Shown in pieces: positions 6,190-12,120 of a DNA stretch of 12,340 nucleotides. Source of the DNA: an uncultured Ruminococcus sp. (lineage in GTDB: Bacteria > Bacillota_A > Clostridia > Oscillospirales > Acutalibacteraceae); contig CADBXH010000089.1 of assembly GCA_902798605.1 (NCBI GenBank), positions 1 through 12,340 on the forward strand. The letters are read 5' to 3'. A program made the position numbers and the translations under genes. How positions within the stretch are numbered: position 1 is the stretch's first letter; each line of letters begins with the position of its first letter. Below the pieces are notes generated by a model that ran no database searches, was not told the origin of the DNA, and saw only the letters and a program-made list of their open reading frames with translations.

Positions 6190-7890
6190 TTATTCTTCTG
6201 ATTTATTCTTCTGCCTTGCCATCGCCTCACACAGCGATACAAAGATTATAAACAGCGGGGTGGAGATCGGTACGGCGATGTTTACTACCGCCTGAACAGC
6301 GTAGCCGATCACCGCCGCGGCGCAGGCGAGGACAACGGGATTCCTTTTTGCCGATTTGAATCCTCTGCCAAGCGCGCCGCCGACAAACGCCAAATATGAC
6401 GCAAGTCCGGCTATGCCGATCGTCACAAGGTAATTGATATACTCGTTGTGGACCGCGTCGCTGGAGGTGTTGCCGTACTGCTGAAGCTCGGTAAAATACG
6501 GCTCATACAGGCGGTAGAAGGTATCGGGTCCGTAGCCGAACAGCTTGTGGATAAAGTCCGCTTCGCCGAATATATCAAAAGCGCGGATCCACATAATTCC
6601 CCTGTGAGTGCCCCATTTGGGACCGAACCGCAGGAGACCCTCCATATTGCCGAGAGGGGTTTTTGTGTCGATAAAACTAAAGTAAATAAATGTTCCCAAA
6701 ACGCCCAAAGCCGCAAGACCGAACAGAGTCCCGAGTACTATCGGCACCGCCTTGGGCAGTACGATGCCGGGCTTTGTTTTGCTTATCAAAAACAGGATGA
6801 CCGTTATTATTGCCGAGGCGGCGATAACGACGTATACTTTTTTTGAGAACAGGATCGCGTACGGGAGCTCGCCCAACTCTTTATAGCTGTCCTCCATAAT
6901 ATACGAGAACAATCTCAAAATCTTTATTGAGGCTAAAAATACCGTAAGCGCGAGGAAATAGTATTTGAGTCTGTCGAGCCTTCTGATAAACACGACAAGG
7001 AACACCGCGAGGAAAACCGCGATACCGAGCATTCCCGAGTCGCTGTCGTCGATGATGAACGCCATTGCGCCGAGCGATACCGAGATCAGATATATTATTC
7101 TGAAACTGAGTTTTTTCGTCACTATCGACATCGTGAATAGCGCGGGCAGGGTAATGCAGATAAAGCTCGAGAGCATATTTTTGTTGCCTATCGTGGCGAA
7201 AAATTCCATATAGATGTTGCGCTGCATACGGAACTGCGCGAACATATTGAGCGGATCGATGTAGTAGCCGTTCAATACCGTGAGCAAATATACTATCGCG
7301 CACGAGCAGGCAAGTCCGATGAACACATACTCGGCGTAACGGTACAGCCGCGTGATCATAAAGTAAATCAGAACATAAAACAAAATCAGTATCAAACCGT
7401 TGTTGCGGCCCTGAGTGCTTTTGCCGACTGTGATCTCGCCCCAAAACGCCATCTCGATATACGGCGAAAGAACGGTTGAAACCGCGCAGCAAAGAACAAG
7501 CGCAAGCGCCGCCCAATCGGTAAAGCTAAGTTTTTTAAGCGTGGAGTTTTTATTGATTTTTAGCTTGTCGGCTCCTTTGGAGTCCATTAATATCAGCAAA
7601 AAGAATTCCGCAATAACGGCAATAGCGGTCGCCGCCAAAAAGAAATAATACTTTTGATGCCTTATGCCGATAAAGCCGTCGTCCAAATGGATGAACGGAA
7701 ACTTGTCGTCTGCGTAAACCGTCACGAACAGCGGAAACAGCGTGAACATTATAAACAGATAGATGTTTATAAATACGGCAGGGGTTGGCAGATTTTTTGT
7801 TTGCGCGGGTTTGCTTTGAATATCCTGATCATTCGGAATATCCTGATCGTCCCGAATATTTTGAACATCCTGATTGTTATGATTATCCAT
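6190..7890 (-). CDS. O-antigen ligase-like polysaccharide polymerase, multi-pass membrane protein
   Basis: The 566-residue product is hydrophobic, with about a dozen likely membrane segments, and fits the O-antigen ligase/polymerase family (Wzy_C, PF04932). Family marks are GNKNMLSSFICITLPALF, where family members often have GNPN, and GTHRGIMWIRAFDIFG.....LFGYGPDTF. The large outer loop ending in DAVHNEYINYLVTIGIAGLASYLAF also fits. In a Gram-positive cell it would join or transfer glycan repeat units of a capsule, exopolysaccharide or teichuronic-type polymer. The substrate is unknown and no glycosyltransferases lie nearby. The first ~32 residues are polar and repetitive (QNIRDD, QDIPND, QDIQSK) ahead of the first membrane segment at ~38-58. 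AAAGG precedes the ATG by 8 bases. A consensus promoter lies at 7920-7948. Confidence 0.85.
   Translation of the reverse strand: MDNHNNQDVQNIRDDQDIPNDQDIQSKPAQTKNLPTPAVFINIYLFIMFTLFPLFVTVYADDKFPFIHLDDGFIGIRHQKYYFFLAATAIAVIAEFFLLILMDSKGADKLKINKNSTLKKLSFTDWAALALVLCCAVSTVLSPYIEMAFWGEITVGKSTQGRNNGLILILFYVLIYFMITRLYRYAEYVFIGLACSCAIVYLLTVLNGYYIDPLNMFAQFRMQRNIYMEFFATIGNKNMLSSFICITLPALFTMSIVTKKLSFRIIYLISVSLGAMAFIIDDSDSGMLGIAVFLAVFLVVFIRRLDRLKYYFLALTVFLASIKILRLFSYIMEDSYKELGELPYAILFSKKVYVVIAASAIITVILFLISKTKPGIVLPKAVPIVLGTLFGLAALGVLGTFIYFSFIDTKTPLGNMEGLLRFGPKWGTHRGIMWIRAFDIFGEADFIHKLFGYGPDTFYRLYEPYFTELQQYGNTSSDAVHNEYINYLVTIGIAGLASYLAFVGGALGRGFKSAKRNPVVLACAAAVIGYAVQAVVNIAVPISTPLFIIFVSLCEAMARQKNKSEE
7818..7871. 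repeat. 18-bp tandem repeat in the start of the membrane polymerase gene
   Basis: Three 18-base units begin at 7818, 7836 and 7854, each starting GAATAT; the first two also share CCTGATC. They encode the six-residue units QNIRDD, QDIPND and QDIQSK in the cytosolic N-terminus. Unit number may vary between strains without shifting the frame. Confidence 0.7.
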
Positions 7891-7919
7891 ATCATATGCC
7901 TTTCAAAGTTTATGTTATA

Positions 7920-7948
7920 ATTGTATACCCGTATCGGGGCGTTGTCAA
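7920..7948 (-). promoter_or_regulatory. Promoter of the membrane polymerase gene
   Basis: On the minus strand, TTGACA (7948-7943) is followed by a 17-bp spacer and TACAAT (7925-7920). It is back to back with the plus-strand promoter at 7981-8009. Confidence 0.75.
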
Positions 7949-7955
7949 TCGAAAA

Positions 7956-7979
7956 ATATCAAGGAATGTTTTTTGATAT
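7956..7979. promoter_or_regulatory. Palindrome between the divergent promoters
   Basis: ATATCAA (7956-7962) and TTGATAT (7973-7979) form a perfect 7-bp dyad with a 10-bp centre. It sits between the two divergent -35 hexamers (7943-7948 and 7981-7986), where a regulator could act on both genes. No regulator gene is in the window, so this is only a candidate operator. Confidence 0.35.
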
Positions 7980-7980
7980 A

Positions 7981-8009
7981 TTGCGCCGGCGGCTGATTTG
8001 TGATAGAAT
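7981..8009 (+). promoter_or_regulatory. Promoter of the HAD-like gene
   Basis: TTGCGC (7981-7986), a 17-bp spacer and TAGAAT (8004-8009), with an extended TG before the -10. It is followed by TAAGGCGGTGAT at 8017-8028, a near-perfect match to the anti-Shine-Dalgarno end, just before the GTG start. Confidence 0.6.
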
Positions 8010-8031
8010 ATTATCATAAGGCGGTGATACT

Positions 8032-8688
8032 GTGAAAAAGCTTATCATAACCGGATTTGACGGCACTATTGCCGACACATCCCCCGGAATCCTGTATTGT
8101 ATGAACACGACTGCGATCGCCATGGGCTACACGCCCGTGCCGCACGAGGCGCTGTACAATATAATCGGCGTATCGCTCGAGCAGGGCTTTATGGATCTTT
8201 ACGGAATGAAAGAAGACGAGATCGAGTACGCAATGAACAACAACAGCAAGCTGTATTCTATGAAGGGCGAAGAGATGATCCTGCTCTATGACGGGATCGA
8301 CGAGGCGCTTAAAAAGCTCAAGGACGACGGATATTCGCTCGCGATCGTCACCCAGAAGAACGAGAAGTTCATCCACAACATCCTCAGCGTTTACAAGCAC
8401 ATCGGCGAGCTGTTTGATATGGTCTGCGCGTCTACGGTAGAAATCGAGCTTGAAAAAAGCGATATGCTCAGAAAGGTCTGCGCCGAGCTCGGCGTCAGCG
8501 AGCAGGACAGCATTTTTGTGGGCGACAGCTATGTTGACGCTCAGGCAGCACAGGAGGTCGGTATGGACTTTGCCGCGGTGTTGTATGGCCTCGGCTTCAG
8601 AAGCGAGGAGGAGACAAAGCAGTACGAAAACTGCAAGGCTTGCCTCAGAAATGCAAACGAGATCTACACAAAGCTGAGTAACCTTTGA
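8032..8688 (+). CDS. HAD-family protein lacking the catalytic nucleophile
   Basis: This 218-residue protein has the HAD subfamily IA layout, like the phosphatase at 1671. Motif I reads ITGFDGTIADT: the first Asp of the DxDGT signature, which forms the phospho-enzyme, is Gly (codon GGA), while the second Asp and GT remain. Other motifs stay: T in IVTQK (motif II), a lysine around ELEKSDM, and GDSYVDAQAA (motif IV). The KPxP seen in many relatives is absent. Since GGA differs from either Asp codon at two positions, a simple sequencing error is unlikely. It is thus probably not a classical phosphatase, and may be a ligand-binding or regulatory homologue. The GTG start follows TAAGGCGGTGAT. It stands alone, and the tRNA-Pro promoter begins four bases after its stop, with no terminator between. 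Confidence 0.85.
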   Translation: MKKLIITGFDGTIADTSPGILYCMNTTAIAMGYTPVPHEALYNIIGVSLEQGFMDLYGMKEDEIEYAMNNNSKLYSMKGEEMILLYDGIDEALKKLKDDGYSLAIVTQKNEKFIHNILSVYKHIGELFDMVCASTVEIELEKSDMLRKVCAELGVSEQDSIFVGDSYVDAQAAQEVGMDFAAVLYGLGFRSEEETKQYENCKACLRNANEIYTKLSNL

Positions 8689-8692
8689 TGTG

Positions 8693-8721
8693 TTGACAAA
8701 GGATAACTAATAATATATAAT
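8693..8721 (+). promoter_or_regulatory. Consensus promoter of tRNA-Pro
   Basis: A perfect TTGACA (8693-8698), a 17-bp spacer and a perfect TATAAT (8716-8721). The expected start of transcription is near 8728, the first base of the leader hairpin. Confidence 0.88.
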
Positions 8722-8727
8722 AGAAAA

Positions 8728-8744
8728 GCTGCCGAAACGGCAGC
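8728..8744 (+). other. Hairpin forming the tRNA-Pro 5' leader
   Basis: GCTGCCG-AAA-CGGCAGC is a perfect 7-bp stem with a 3-base loop. It starts at the predicted transcription start and ends four bases before the mature tRNA. It may protect the short leader or affect RNase P access; this is inference. Confidence 0.6.
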
Positions 8745-8748
8745 ATAC

Positions 8749-8824
8749 CGGGGTGTAGCGCAGCTGGTAGCGCGCCTGCTTTGGGAGCAGGATGTCGGGG
8801 GTTCAAGTCCCTTCACTCCGACCA
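8749..8824 (+). tRNA. tRNA-Pro (anticodon UGG)
   Basis: The 76-base cloverleaf has an acceptor stem CGGGGTG / CACTCCG, a D arm GCGC..GCGC, and an anticodon stem CCTGC / GCAGG. The loop TTTGGGA holds anticodon TGG. The T arm is GGGGG-TTCAAGT-CCCTT, with two G-U pairs. The 3' CCA is encoded (8822-8824). It reads CCN proline codons, best CCA. Confidence 0.97.
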
Positions 8825-8825
8825 T

Positions 8826-8864
8826 ATTAATAATCGGTTACCCATAAAGGGTAGCCGATTATTA
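8826..8864 (+). terminator. Long hairpin behind tRNA-Pro
   Basis: ATTAATAATCGGTTACCC pairs with GGGTAGCCGATTATTAAT around an ATAAA loop, with one internal mismatch or wobble. It begins two bases after CCA. It lacks a strong T-run (TTAACC follows), so it may act in 3' processing as much as in termination. Confidence 0.6.
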
Positions 8865-8878
8865 ATTTAACCAAAGTA

Positions 8879-8899
8879 GAGGAGTTAAGGGACTTGAAC
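8879..8899 (-). repeat. Inverted partial copy of the tRNA-Pro 3' end
   Basis: Read on the minus strand, 8899-8881 gives GTTCAAGTCCCTTAACTCC. This matches the T loop, T stem and acceptor of tRNA-Pro (8800-8818) at 18 of 19 bases. It faces the real tRNA across the long hairpin. tRNA 3' ends are common integrase targets, so it may be a relic of integration or rearrangement. Confidence 0.6.
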
Positions 8900-8939
8900 A
8901 GGCTGTGCCGAGCCATAAGCGTAAGCGAATGGCGAAGGT

Positions 8940-8964
8940 AAAAACAGTCCTGAGGACTGTTTTT
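8940..8964. terminator. Symmetric bidirectional terminator
   Basis: AAAAACAGTCC-TGA-GGACTGTTTTT is a perfect inverted repeat with A- and T-runs outside the stem, so it can end transcription in either direction. It lies within the 8825-9123 gap between tRNA-Pro and the next gene, where I see no protein gene. Confidence 0.8.
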
Positions 8965-9058
8965 AAGCCGCCGAGTTCAGCCAAGTAATCCAATCAAACA
9001 CGCCGCAACAAACGAGCAGGAAGATATATAATCGCAAACATTATTCACGCTTTTTAAC

Positions 9059-9086
9059 TTGACTTTATCGCAAAACAGAGTAGAAT
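9059..9086 (+). promoter_or_regulatory. Promoter of the 2H phosphoesterase gene
   Basis: TTGACT (9059-9064), a 16-bp spacer and TAGAAT (9081-9086). GGAGG at 9112-9116 is the ribosome binding site and sits 7 bases before GTG 9124, which decides the start over GTG 9118. Confidence 0.65.
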
Positions 9087-9123
9087 TAACAGTATCAAAA
9101 ACCACGCGCGCGGAGGTGTGATC

Positions 9124-9825
9124 GTGAAAGAAGCATTTGAACATTTTGAAAACAGGATCGAATATCAAAAGGACGAACAGTTTGCCGAAAGCGGTCGGTT
9201 CACGCCTGACCGGGGACTATCCGAAAAGGTGGCTCCCGACAACAGCCTGTGTCCGTTTTACGGCGATACGGTTGTTTTTGAGCTTGATGAAAACGTCAAA
9301 TCGCGCGTTGCGGAGATGATCGACAGACTGTACAATGCCGCGCCCGAATGTTTTTGCGAAAAGCTGCGCGCGGATACGATACATATGACGATGCACGATT
9401 TGAGCGCGGGCGTATCCGAGCAGGTGACGGCGGAAAACGAGGCGAAGCTCAGAGCTGCGGTGGCGGCTGATCCTATCCCGCGGCAGATGATTCGGATGAA
9501 AACGCATACCGTGTTGAATATGGTGGGAAGAAGTCTTGTGCTTGCGCTTCTGCCTGTCGATGAAAAAGAGTGGGATAAATTGCAGGAAATTTACGCGATG
9601 ATAAATAATGTCAAGGTCTGCGATTACCCGTTTTTTACGCCGCACATCACGCTCGGGTATTACAGCTGCAAGGGCTTTGACGACGATGCGCGGATAAGAC
9701 TCAAAGCAGTAATCGATGAGCTGAACCGCGAGGGTTTTGAAATCACGCTGAATACCGAAAAGCTGTTTTATCAGCATTTTACCGATATGAACCACTACGA
9801 GAATATATTCAGTCTGACCGATTGA
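9124..9825 (+). CDS. 2H phosphoesterase (2'-5' RNA ligase-like)
   Basis: The 233-residue protein carries the two HxTx motifs of the 2H phosphoesterase superfamily: HMTM (H87, T89) and, 87 residues later, HITL (H174, T176) in the context FFTPHITLGYY. Together these histidines and threonines form the active site that opens 2',3'- or 1',2'-cyclic phosphates or acts on 2'-5' RNA links. Known members include LigT/ThpR. The physiological substrate is unknown. It is longer than typical LigT (about 180 residues), with an extra N-terminal ~40 residues that look polar. The GTG start at 9124 is preferred because GGAGG lies 7 bases upstream. The gene has its own promoter; no clear terminator follows, so some reading into the Fic gene is possible. 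Confidence 0.82.
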   Translation: MKEAFEHFENRIEYQKDEQFAESGRFTPDRGLSEKVAPDNSLCPFYGDTVVFELDENVKSRVAEMIDRLYNAAPECFCEKLRADTIHMTMHDLSAGVSEQVTAENEAKLRAAVAADPIPRQMIRMKTHTVLNMVGRSLVLALLPVDEKEWDKLQEIYAMINNVKVCDYPFFTPHITLGYYSCKGFDDDARIRLKAVIDELNREGFEITLNTEKLFYQHFTDMNHYENIFSLTD

Positions 9826-9883
9826 TTATTGAAATCAAATCCGCCGTTGAAATATGCGGCGCGAATTACGGTTTATAAAACAG

Positions 9884-9912
9884 TTGTTATTTAACGCCGA
9901 ATATGGTATAAT
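9884..9912 (+). promoter_or_regulatory. Promoter of the Fic gene
   Basis: TTGTTA (9884-9889), a 17-bp spacer and a perfect TATAAT (9907-9912) with an extended TG one base before it. AAGGCGGTGAG at 9921-9931 is the ribosome binding site for ATG 9935. Confidence 0.75.
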
Positions 9913-9934
9913 TATTATATAAGGCGGTGAGATA

Positions 9935-11011
9935 ATGAGCGAGAATTACACCTTTAATTTTGATGAATATATCCGTCAAAGCGAGCCTGATAAACAGAAA
10001 AAGGGCTACGCTTGGCAGACGGCGATTGGATTGCAGGATGTCGACGGTTTGAAACCGTCAGAATACTTGATCGAGACCGCAAAGAAGAACATTGACGGAG
10101 ATATAACCATTGAAGAAGCTAATGAGCTGATCCATAGTTATTACAAAAGCAAAACCACAAGGCACGATATCGAAAACCGCACGGAAGAAGCGGACAAAGT
10201 ATCGGCGCGTATCGCTCAGATCCTTTCGGAAGACGCATTTGTTTTCTCGCCGAGCCAGCTCATATCGATCCACCGCAGATTGTTTGACGGGATATATGAA
10301 TTTGCGGGCATAATACGCGACTACAATATCTCGAAGCAGGAGTGGGTATTGAACGGAAGATCTGTTGTTTACGCAGGTGCGGATACAATTAAAGAAACGC
10401 TTGATTATGATTTTGATCTGGAGAGAAGTTTTGATTACAAAAGATTGAGCGTTGATGAAACTATAAGTCATATCACCGAATATATTGCGAATTTATGGCA
10501 GATACATCCTTTTGGCGAGGGCAATACCAGAACAACTGCGGTGTTTACGATCAAATATCTGCGTTCGCTTGGTTTTGAAGTCAGCAACACCCTTTTCGCG
10601 GATAATTCGTGGTATTTCAGAAACGCGCTTGTAAGGGCGAATTATGCCGATATTCAAAAAGGGGTTTACGAGGATAAATCTTTCCTCAAAAAGTTTTTCG
10701 GGAATTTGATTTTGAATGAGAGAAACAAACTTAAAAACCGGTATCTGATTATCGAAGCGGATTATTCACCGACCAAAAAAAACGGCGATAAAGAAAAAAT
10801 CGGCGATAAAAAATCGGCGATAAACTTAAAAACAAAGCAAGCGATCCTTTCGTTTATAAAGGGCAAAGAGTTTGTAAAGGCTTCCGAGGTTGCCGAAGCA
10901 ATCAGCCTGAAACCGTCACGCACAAGAGATTATCTCAGCGAATTGGTCAAGGAAGGCAGGATTATCACAGAAGGTTCAAACCGGAACAGAACGTATAAGC
11001 TAAAAAAATAA
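9935..11011 (+). CDS. Fic-family protein (putative AMP-transferase) with C-terminal winged helix
   Basis: The 358-residue protein has a Fic domain (about residues 105-260) with the motif HPFGEGNTR at 191-199: H191 is the catalytic base, N197 and R199 fit nucleotide-phosphate binding. The usual second Gly of HPFxxGNGR is Thr here. Fic enzymes usually move AMP from ATP to hydroxyl side chains of target proteins. The block TTRHDIENRTEEADKVSARI (74-93) is where an inhibitory helix could lie, but it does not fit the [S/T]xxxE[G/N] motif exactly. A linker with repeated GDK (275-290, DNA unit CGGCGATAAA three times) leads to a winged-helix domain (~300-358), suggesting DNA binding or autoregulation. 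No separate antitoxin is adjacent. The target is unknown. Confidence 0.88.
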   Translation: MSENYTFNFDEYIRQSEPDKQKKGYAWQTAIGLQDVDGLKPSEYLIETAKKNIDGDITIEEANELIHSYYKSKTTRHDIENRTEEADKVSARIAQILSEDAFVFSPSQLISIHRRLFDGIYEFAGIIRDYNISKQEWVLNGRSVVYAGADTIKETLDYDFDLERSFDYKRLSVDETISHITEYIANLWQIHPFGEGNTRTTAVFTIKYLRSLGFEVSNTLFADNSWYFRNALVRANYADIQKGVYEDKSFLKKFFGNLILNERNKLKNRYLIIEADYSPTKKNGDKEKIGDKKSAINLKTKQAILSFIKGKEFVKASEVAEAISLKPSRTRDYLSELVKEGRIITEGSNRNRTYKLKK

Positions 11012-11035
11012 CCGCTGGATCTCAGCGGTTATCTT
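11008..11035 (+). terminator. Terminator of the Fic gene
   Basis: A perfect 10-bp stem ATAACCGCTG / CAGCGGTTAT closes a GATCT loop and is followed by CTTTGGTT. The stop codon lies in its 5' arm. The T-run is short, so it may leak. Confidence 0.65.
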
Positions 11036-11111
11036 TGGTTAAAGAGGATCATTTATTAACATAAAAAAGTATGGAACAGAATTACAATAGCAGATCAAAG
11101 GAGTTGGTGAT

Positions 11112-11588
11112 ATGGACTGCACATTTATGACGGAGCATGGAAAATTCAATTACCGTGTGGGCGTGATCATCTACAGCGGAAGAAAGGTATTGATGGCGCG
11201 AAATCCAAACGAGGAACGCGCGTTTTATTACTCTGTCGGCGGACGCGTCCGCTTTGGCGAGAGCATGAAGGAAGCCGCACTGCGCGAGCTGAAGGAAGAA
11301 ACCGGCATTGATTGCGAGCTTGACCGCCTTGCGGCGATCCACGAGAACTTCTTTACCGATGACGACGGCGTATTTTTCCACGAGGTGTCGTGCTTTTTCG
11401 CCGTTAAGCCAAATGAGCGGCTTTTGCAAATCAAAGACGGTACTCAAACCGACGGCGGACCCGACGGTGAATATCTGCAGTGGATAGATTTGGACAAGTC
11501 GGATAACGTCACCATCTATCCCGATTTTTACCGCACAATGGATTTTGAAAATGGCCGTGAAGTTAAGCATTTTATATCAAGTGAGTAA
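11112..11588 (+). CDS. Nudix hydrolase
   Basis: The 158-residue protein holds a complete Nudix box (GX5EX7REUXEEXGU) at residues 44-66: G44, E50, R58-E59-L60, E62-E63 and G65-I66. The glutamates bind Mg or Mn. Nudix enzymes split a nucleoside diphosphate linked to another group X; the substrate (for example a damaged NTP, a sugar nucleotide or ADP-ribose) cannot be told. The stretch GRKVLMARNPNEERAFYYSVGGRVRFGES fits the common MutT-like core. AAAGGAG at 11097-11103 is 8 bases before ATG 11112. Upstream, TACAAT (11083-11088) could be a -10, but no convincing -35 is placed with it. It is a stand-alone gene. Confidence 0.92.
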   Translation: MDCTFMTEHGKFNYRVGVIIYSGRKVLMARNPNEERAFYYSVGGRVRFGESMKEAALRELKEETGIDCELDRLAAIHENFFTDDDGVFFHEVSCFFAVKPNERLLQIKDGTQTDGGPDGEYLQWIDLDKSDNVTIYPDFYRTMDFENGREVKHFISSE

Positions 11589-11724
11589 TCAAAATATCGT
11601 ACGAAATGGATCGAAGAAGTTGAAGAAATTATTTGAGACTATATATTGATTAAATAACAGACCATAACGCCGTCTGGACACTTGGAAACAGTGCCGAAAG
11701 AGCGCCGAACGCAATAAAATAAAA

Positions 11725-11768
11725 ACCCGCATTGGCAGGCCGTTTTGGCAGTCAATGCGGGTCGTTTT
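11725..11768. terminator. Bidirectional terminator between the Nudix and coiled-coil genes
   Basis: ACCCGCATTG (11725-11734) pairs perfectly with CAATGCGGGT (11753-11762). Plus-strand tail CGTTTTT serves the Nudix gene; on the minus strand the stem is followed by TTTTATTTTATT, serving the small convergent gene. I see no gene between 11589 and 11724. Confidence 0.8.
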
Positions 11769-11783
11769 TAATGTTTATTAATA

Positions 11784-12038
11784 CTAAAAAAACTTTTTAT
11801 AATTGAAGATAAGGAAGCCTGTGCAGAAGACAGCCGCGGTGGCGATAATCGTTTTGATCACACGCCTTCTTGCTTTCCTTTCAAGATCCTCTTTGATTTT
11901 CTCGCGCAGAGCGGTTTCGAGATCTTCTCTGATTTTTTCCTTTACCTGATCCTCGATCTCGCTGAACGCGGCGTCAACCTTTTCGTCCAGTTTTGAATTT
12001 TTGATGATCGTATCGATTATTTCTTTTTGGTTTTTCAT
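11784..12038 (-). CDS. Small coiled-coil protein with a C-terminal membrane anchor
   Basis: I do not recognise this 84-residue protein. Residues ~15-58 are highly charged and heptad-like, with an internal repeat (KEKIREDLE and REKIKEDLE, 12 residues apart), as in a long amphipathic helix or coiled coil. A basic cluster KARRRVIK (55-62) leads into one membrane segment, ~60-78 (TIIATAAVFCTGFLIF), followed by NYKKFF. It has no signal peptide, so a tail-anchored layout with the coil in the cytoplasm is likely. GGAG in CGAGGAGAAATATT precedes the ATG by a good distance, and the gene has its own promoter and terminator, which supports it as real. A scaffold or membrane-stress role would be a guess. 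Confidence 0.8.
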   Translation of the reverse strand: MKNQKEIIDTIIKNSKLDEKVDAAFSEIEDQVKEKIREDLETALREKIKEDLERKARRRVIKTIIATAAVFCTGFLIFNYKKFF

Positions 12039-12091
12039 AATATTTCTCCTCGTCAGCTCAATTTTGGTATGGTGTTTGCCTATACATAACT

Positions 12092-12120
12092 ATTATATCA
12101 AATCAAAATCGCTTTGTCTA
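12092..12120 (-). promoter_or_regulatory. Promoter of the small coiled-coil gene
   Basis: On the minus strand, TAGACA (12120-12115), a 17-bp spacer and a perfect TATAAT (12097-12092), with an extended TG one base before the -10. Confidence 0.7.

Noticed and set aside
9118..9123. GTG 9118 as the 2H phosphoesterase start
   Set aside because: It is only one base from GGAGG, too close for initiation; GTG 9124 is 7 bases away.
9841..9865. CGCCG..CGGCG stem as a terminator after the 2H gene
   Set aside because: The stem is only 5 bp and no T-run follows.
11589..11724. Possible structured RNA (CAGAC..GTCTG and CACT..AGTG pairings) after the Nudix gene
   Set aside because: The stems are only 4-5 bp with no promoter or matching second copy, so chance pairing is the simpler reading.
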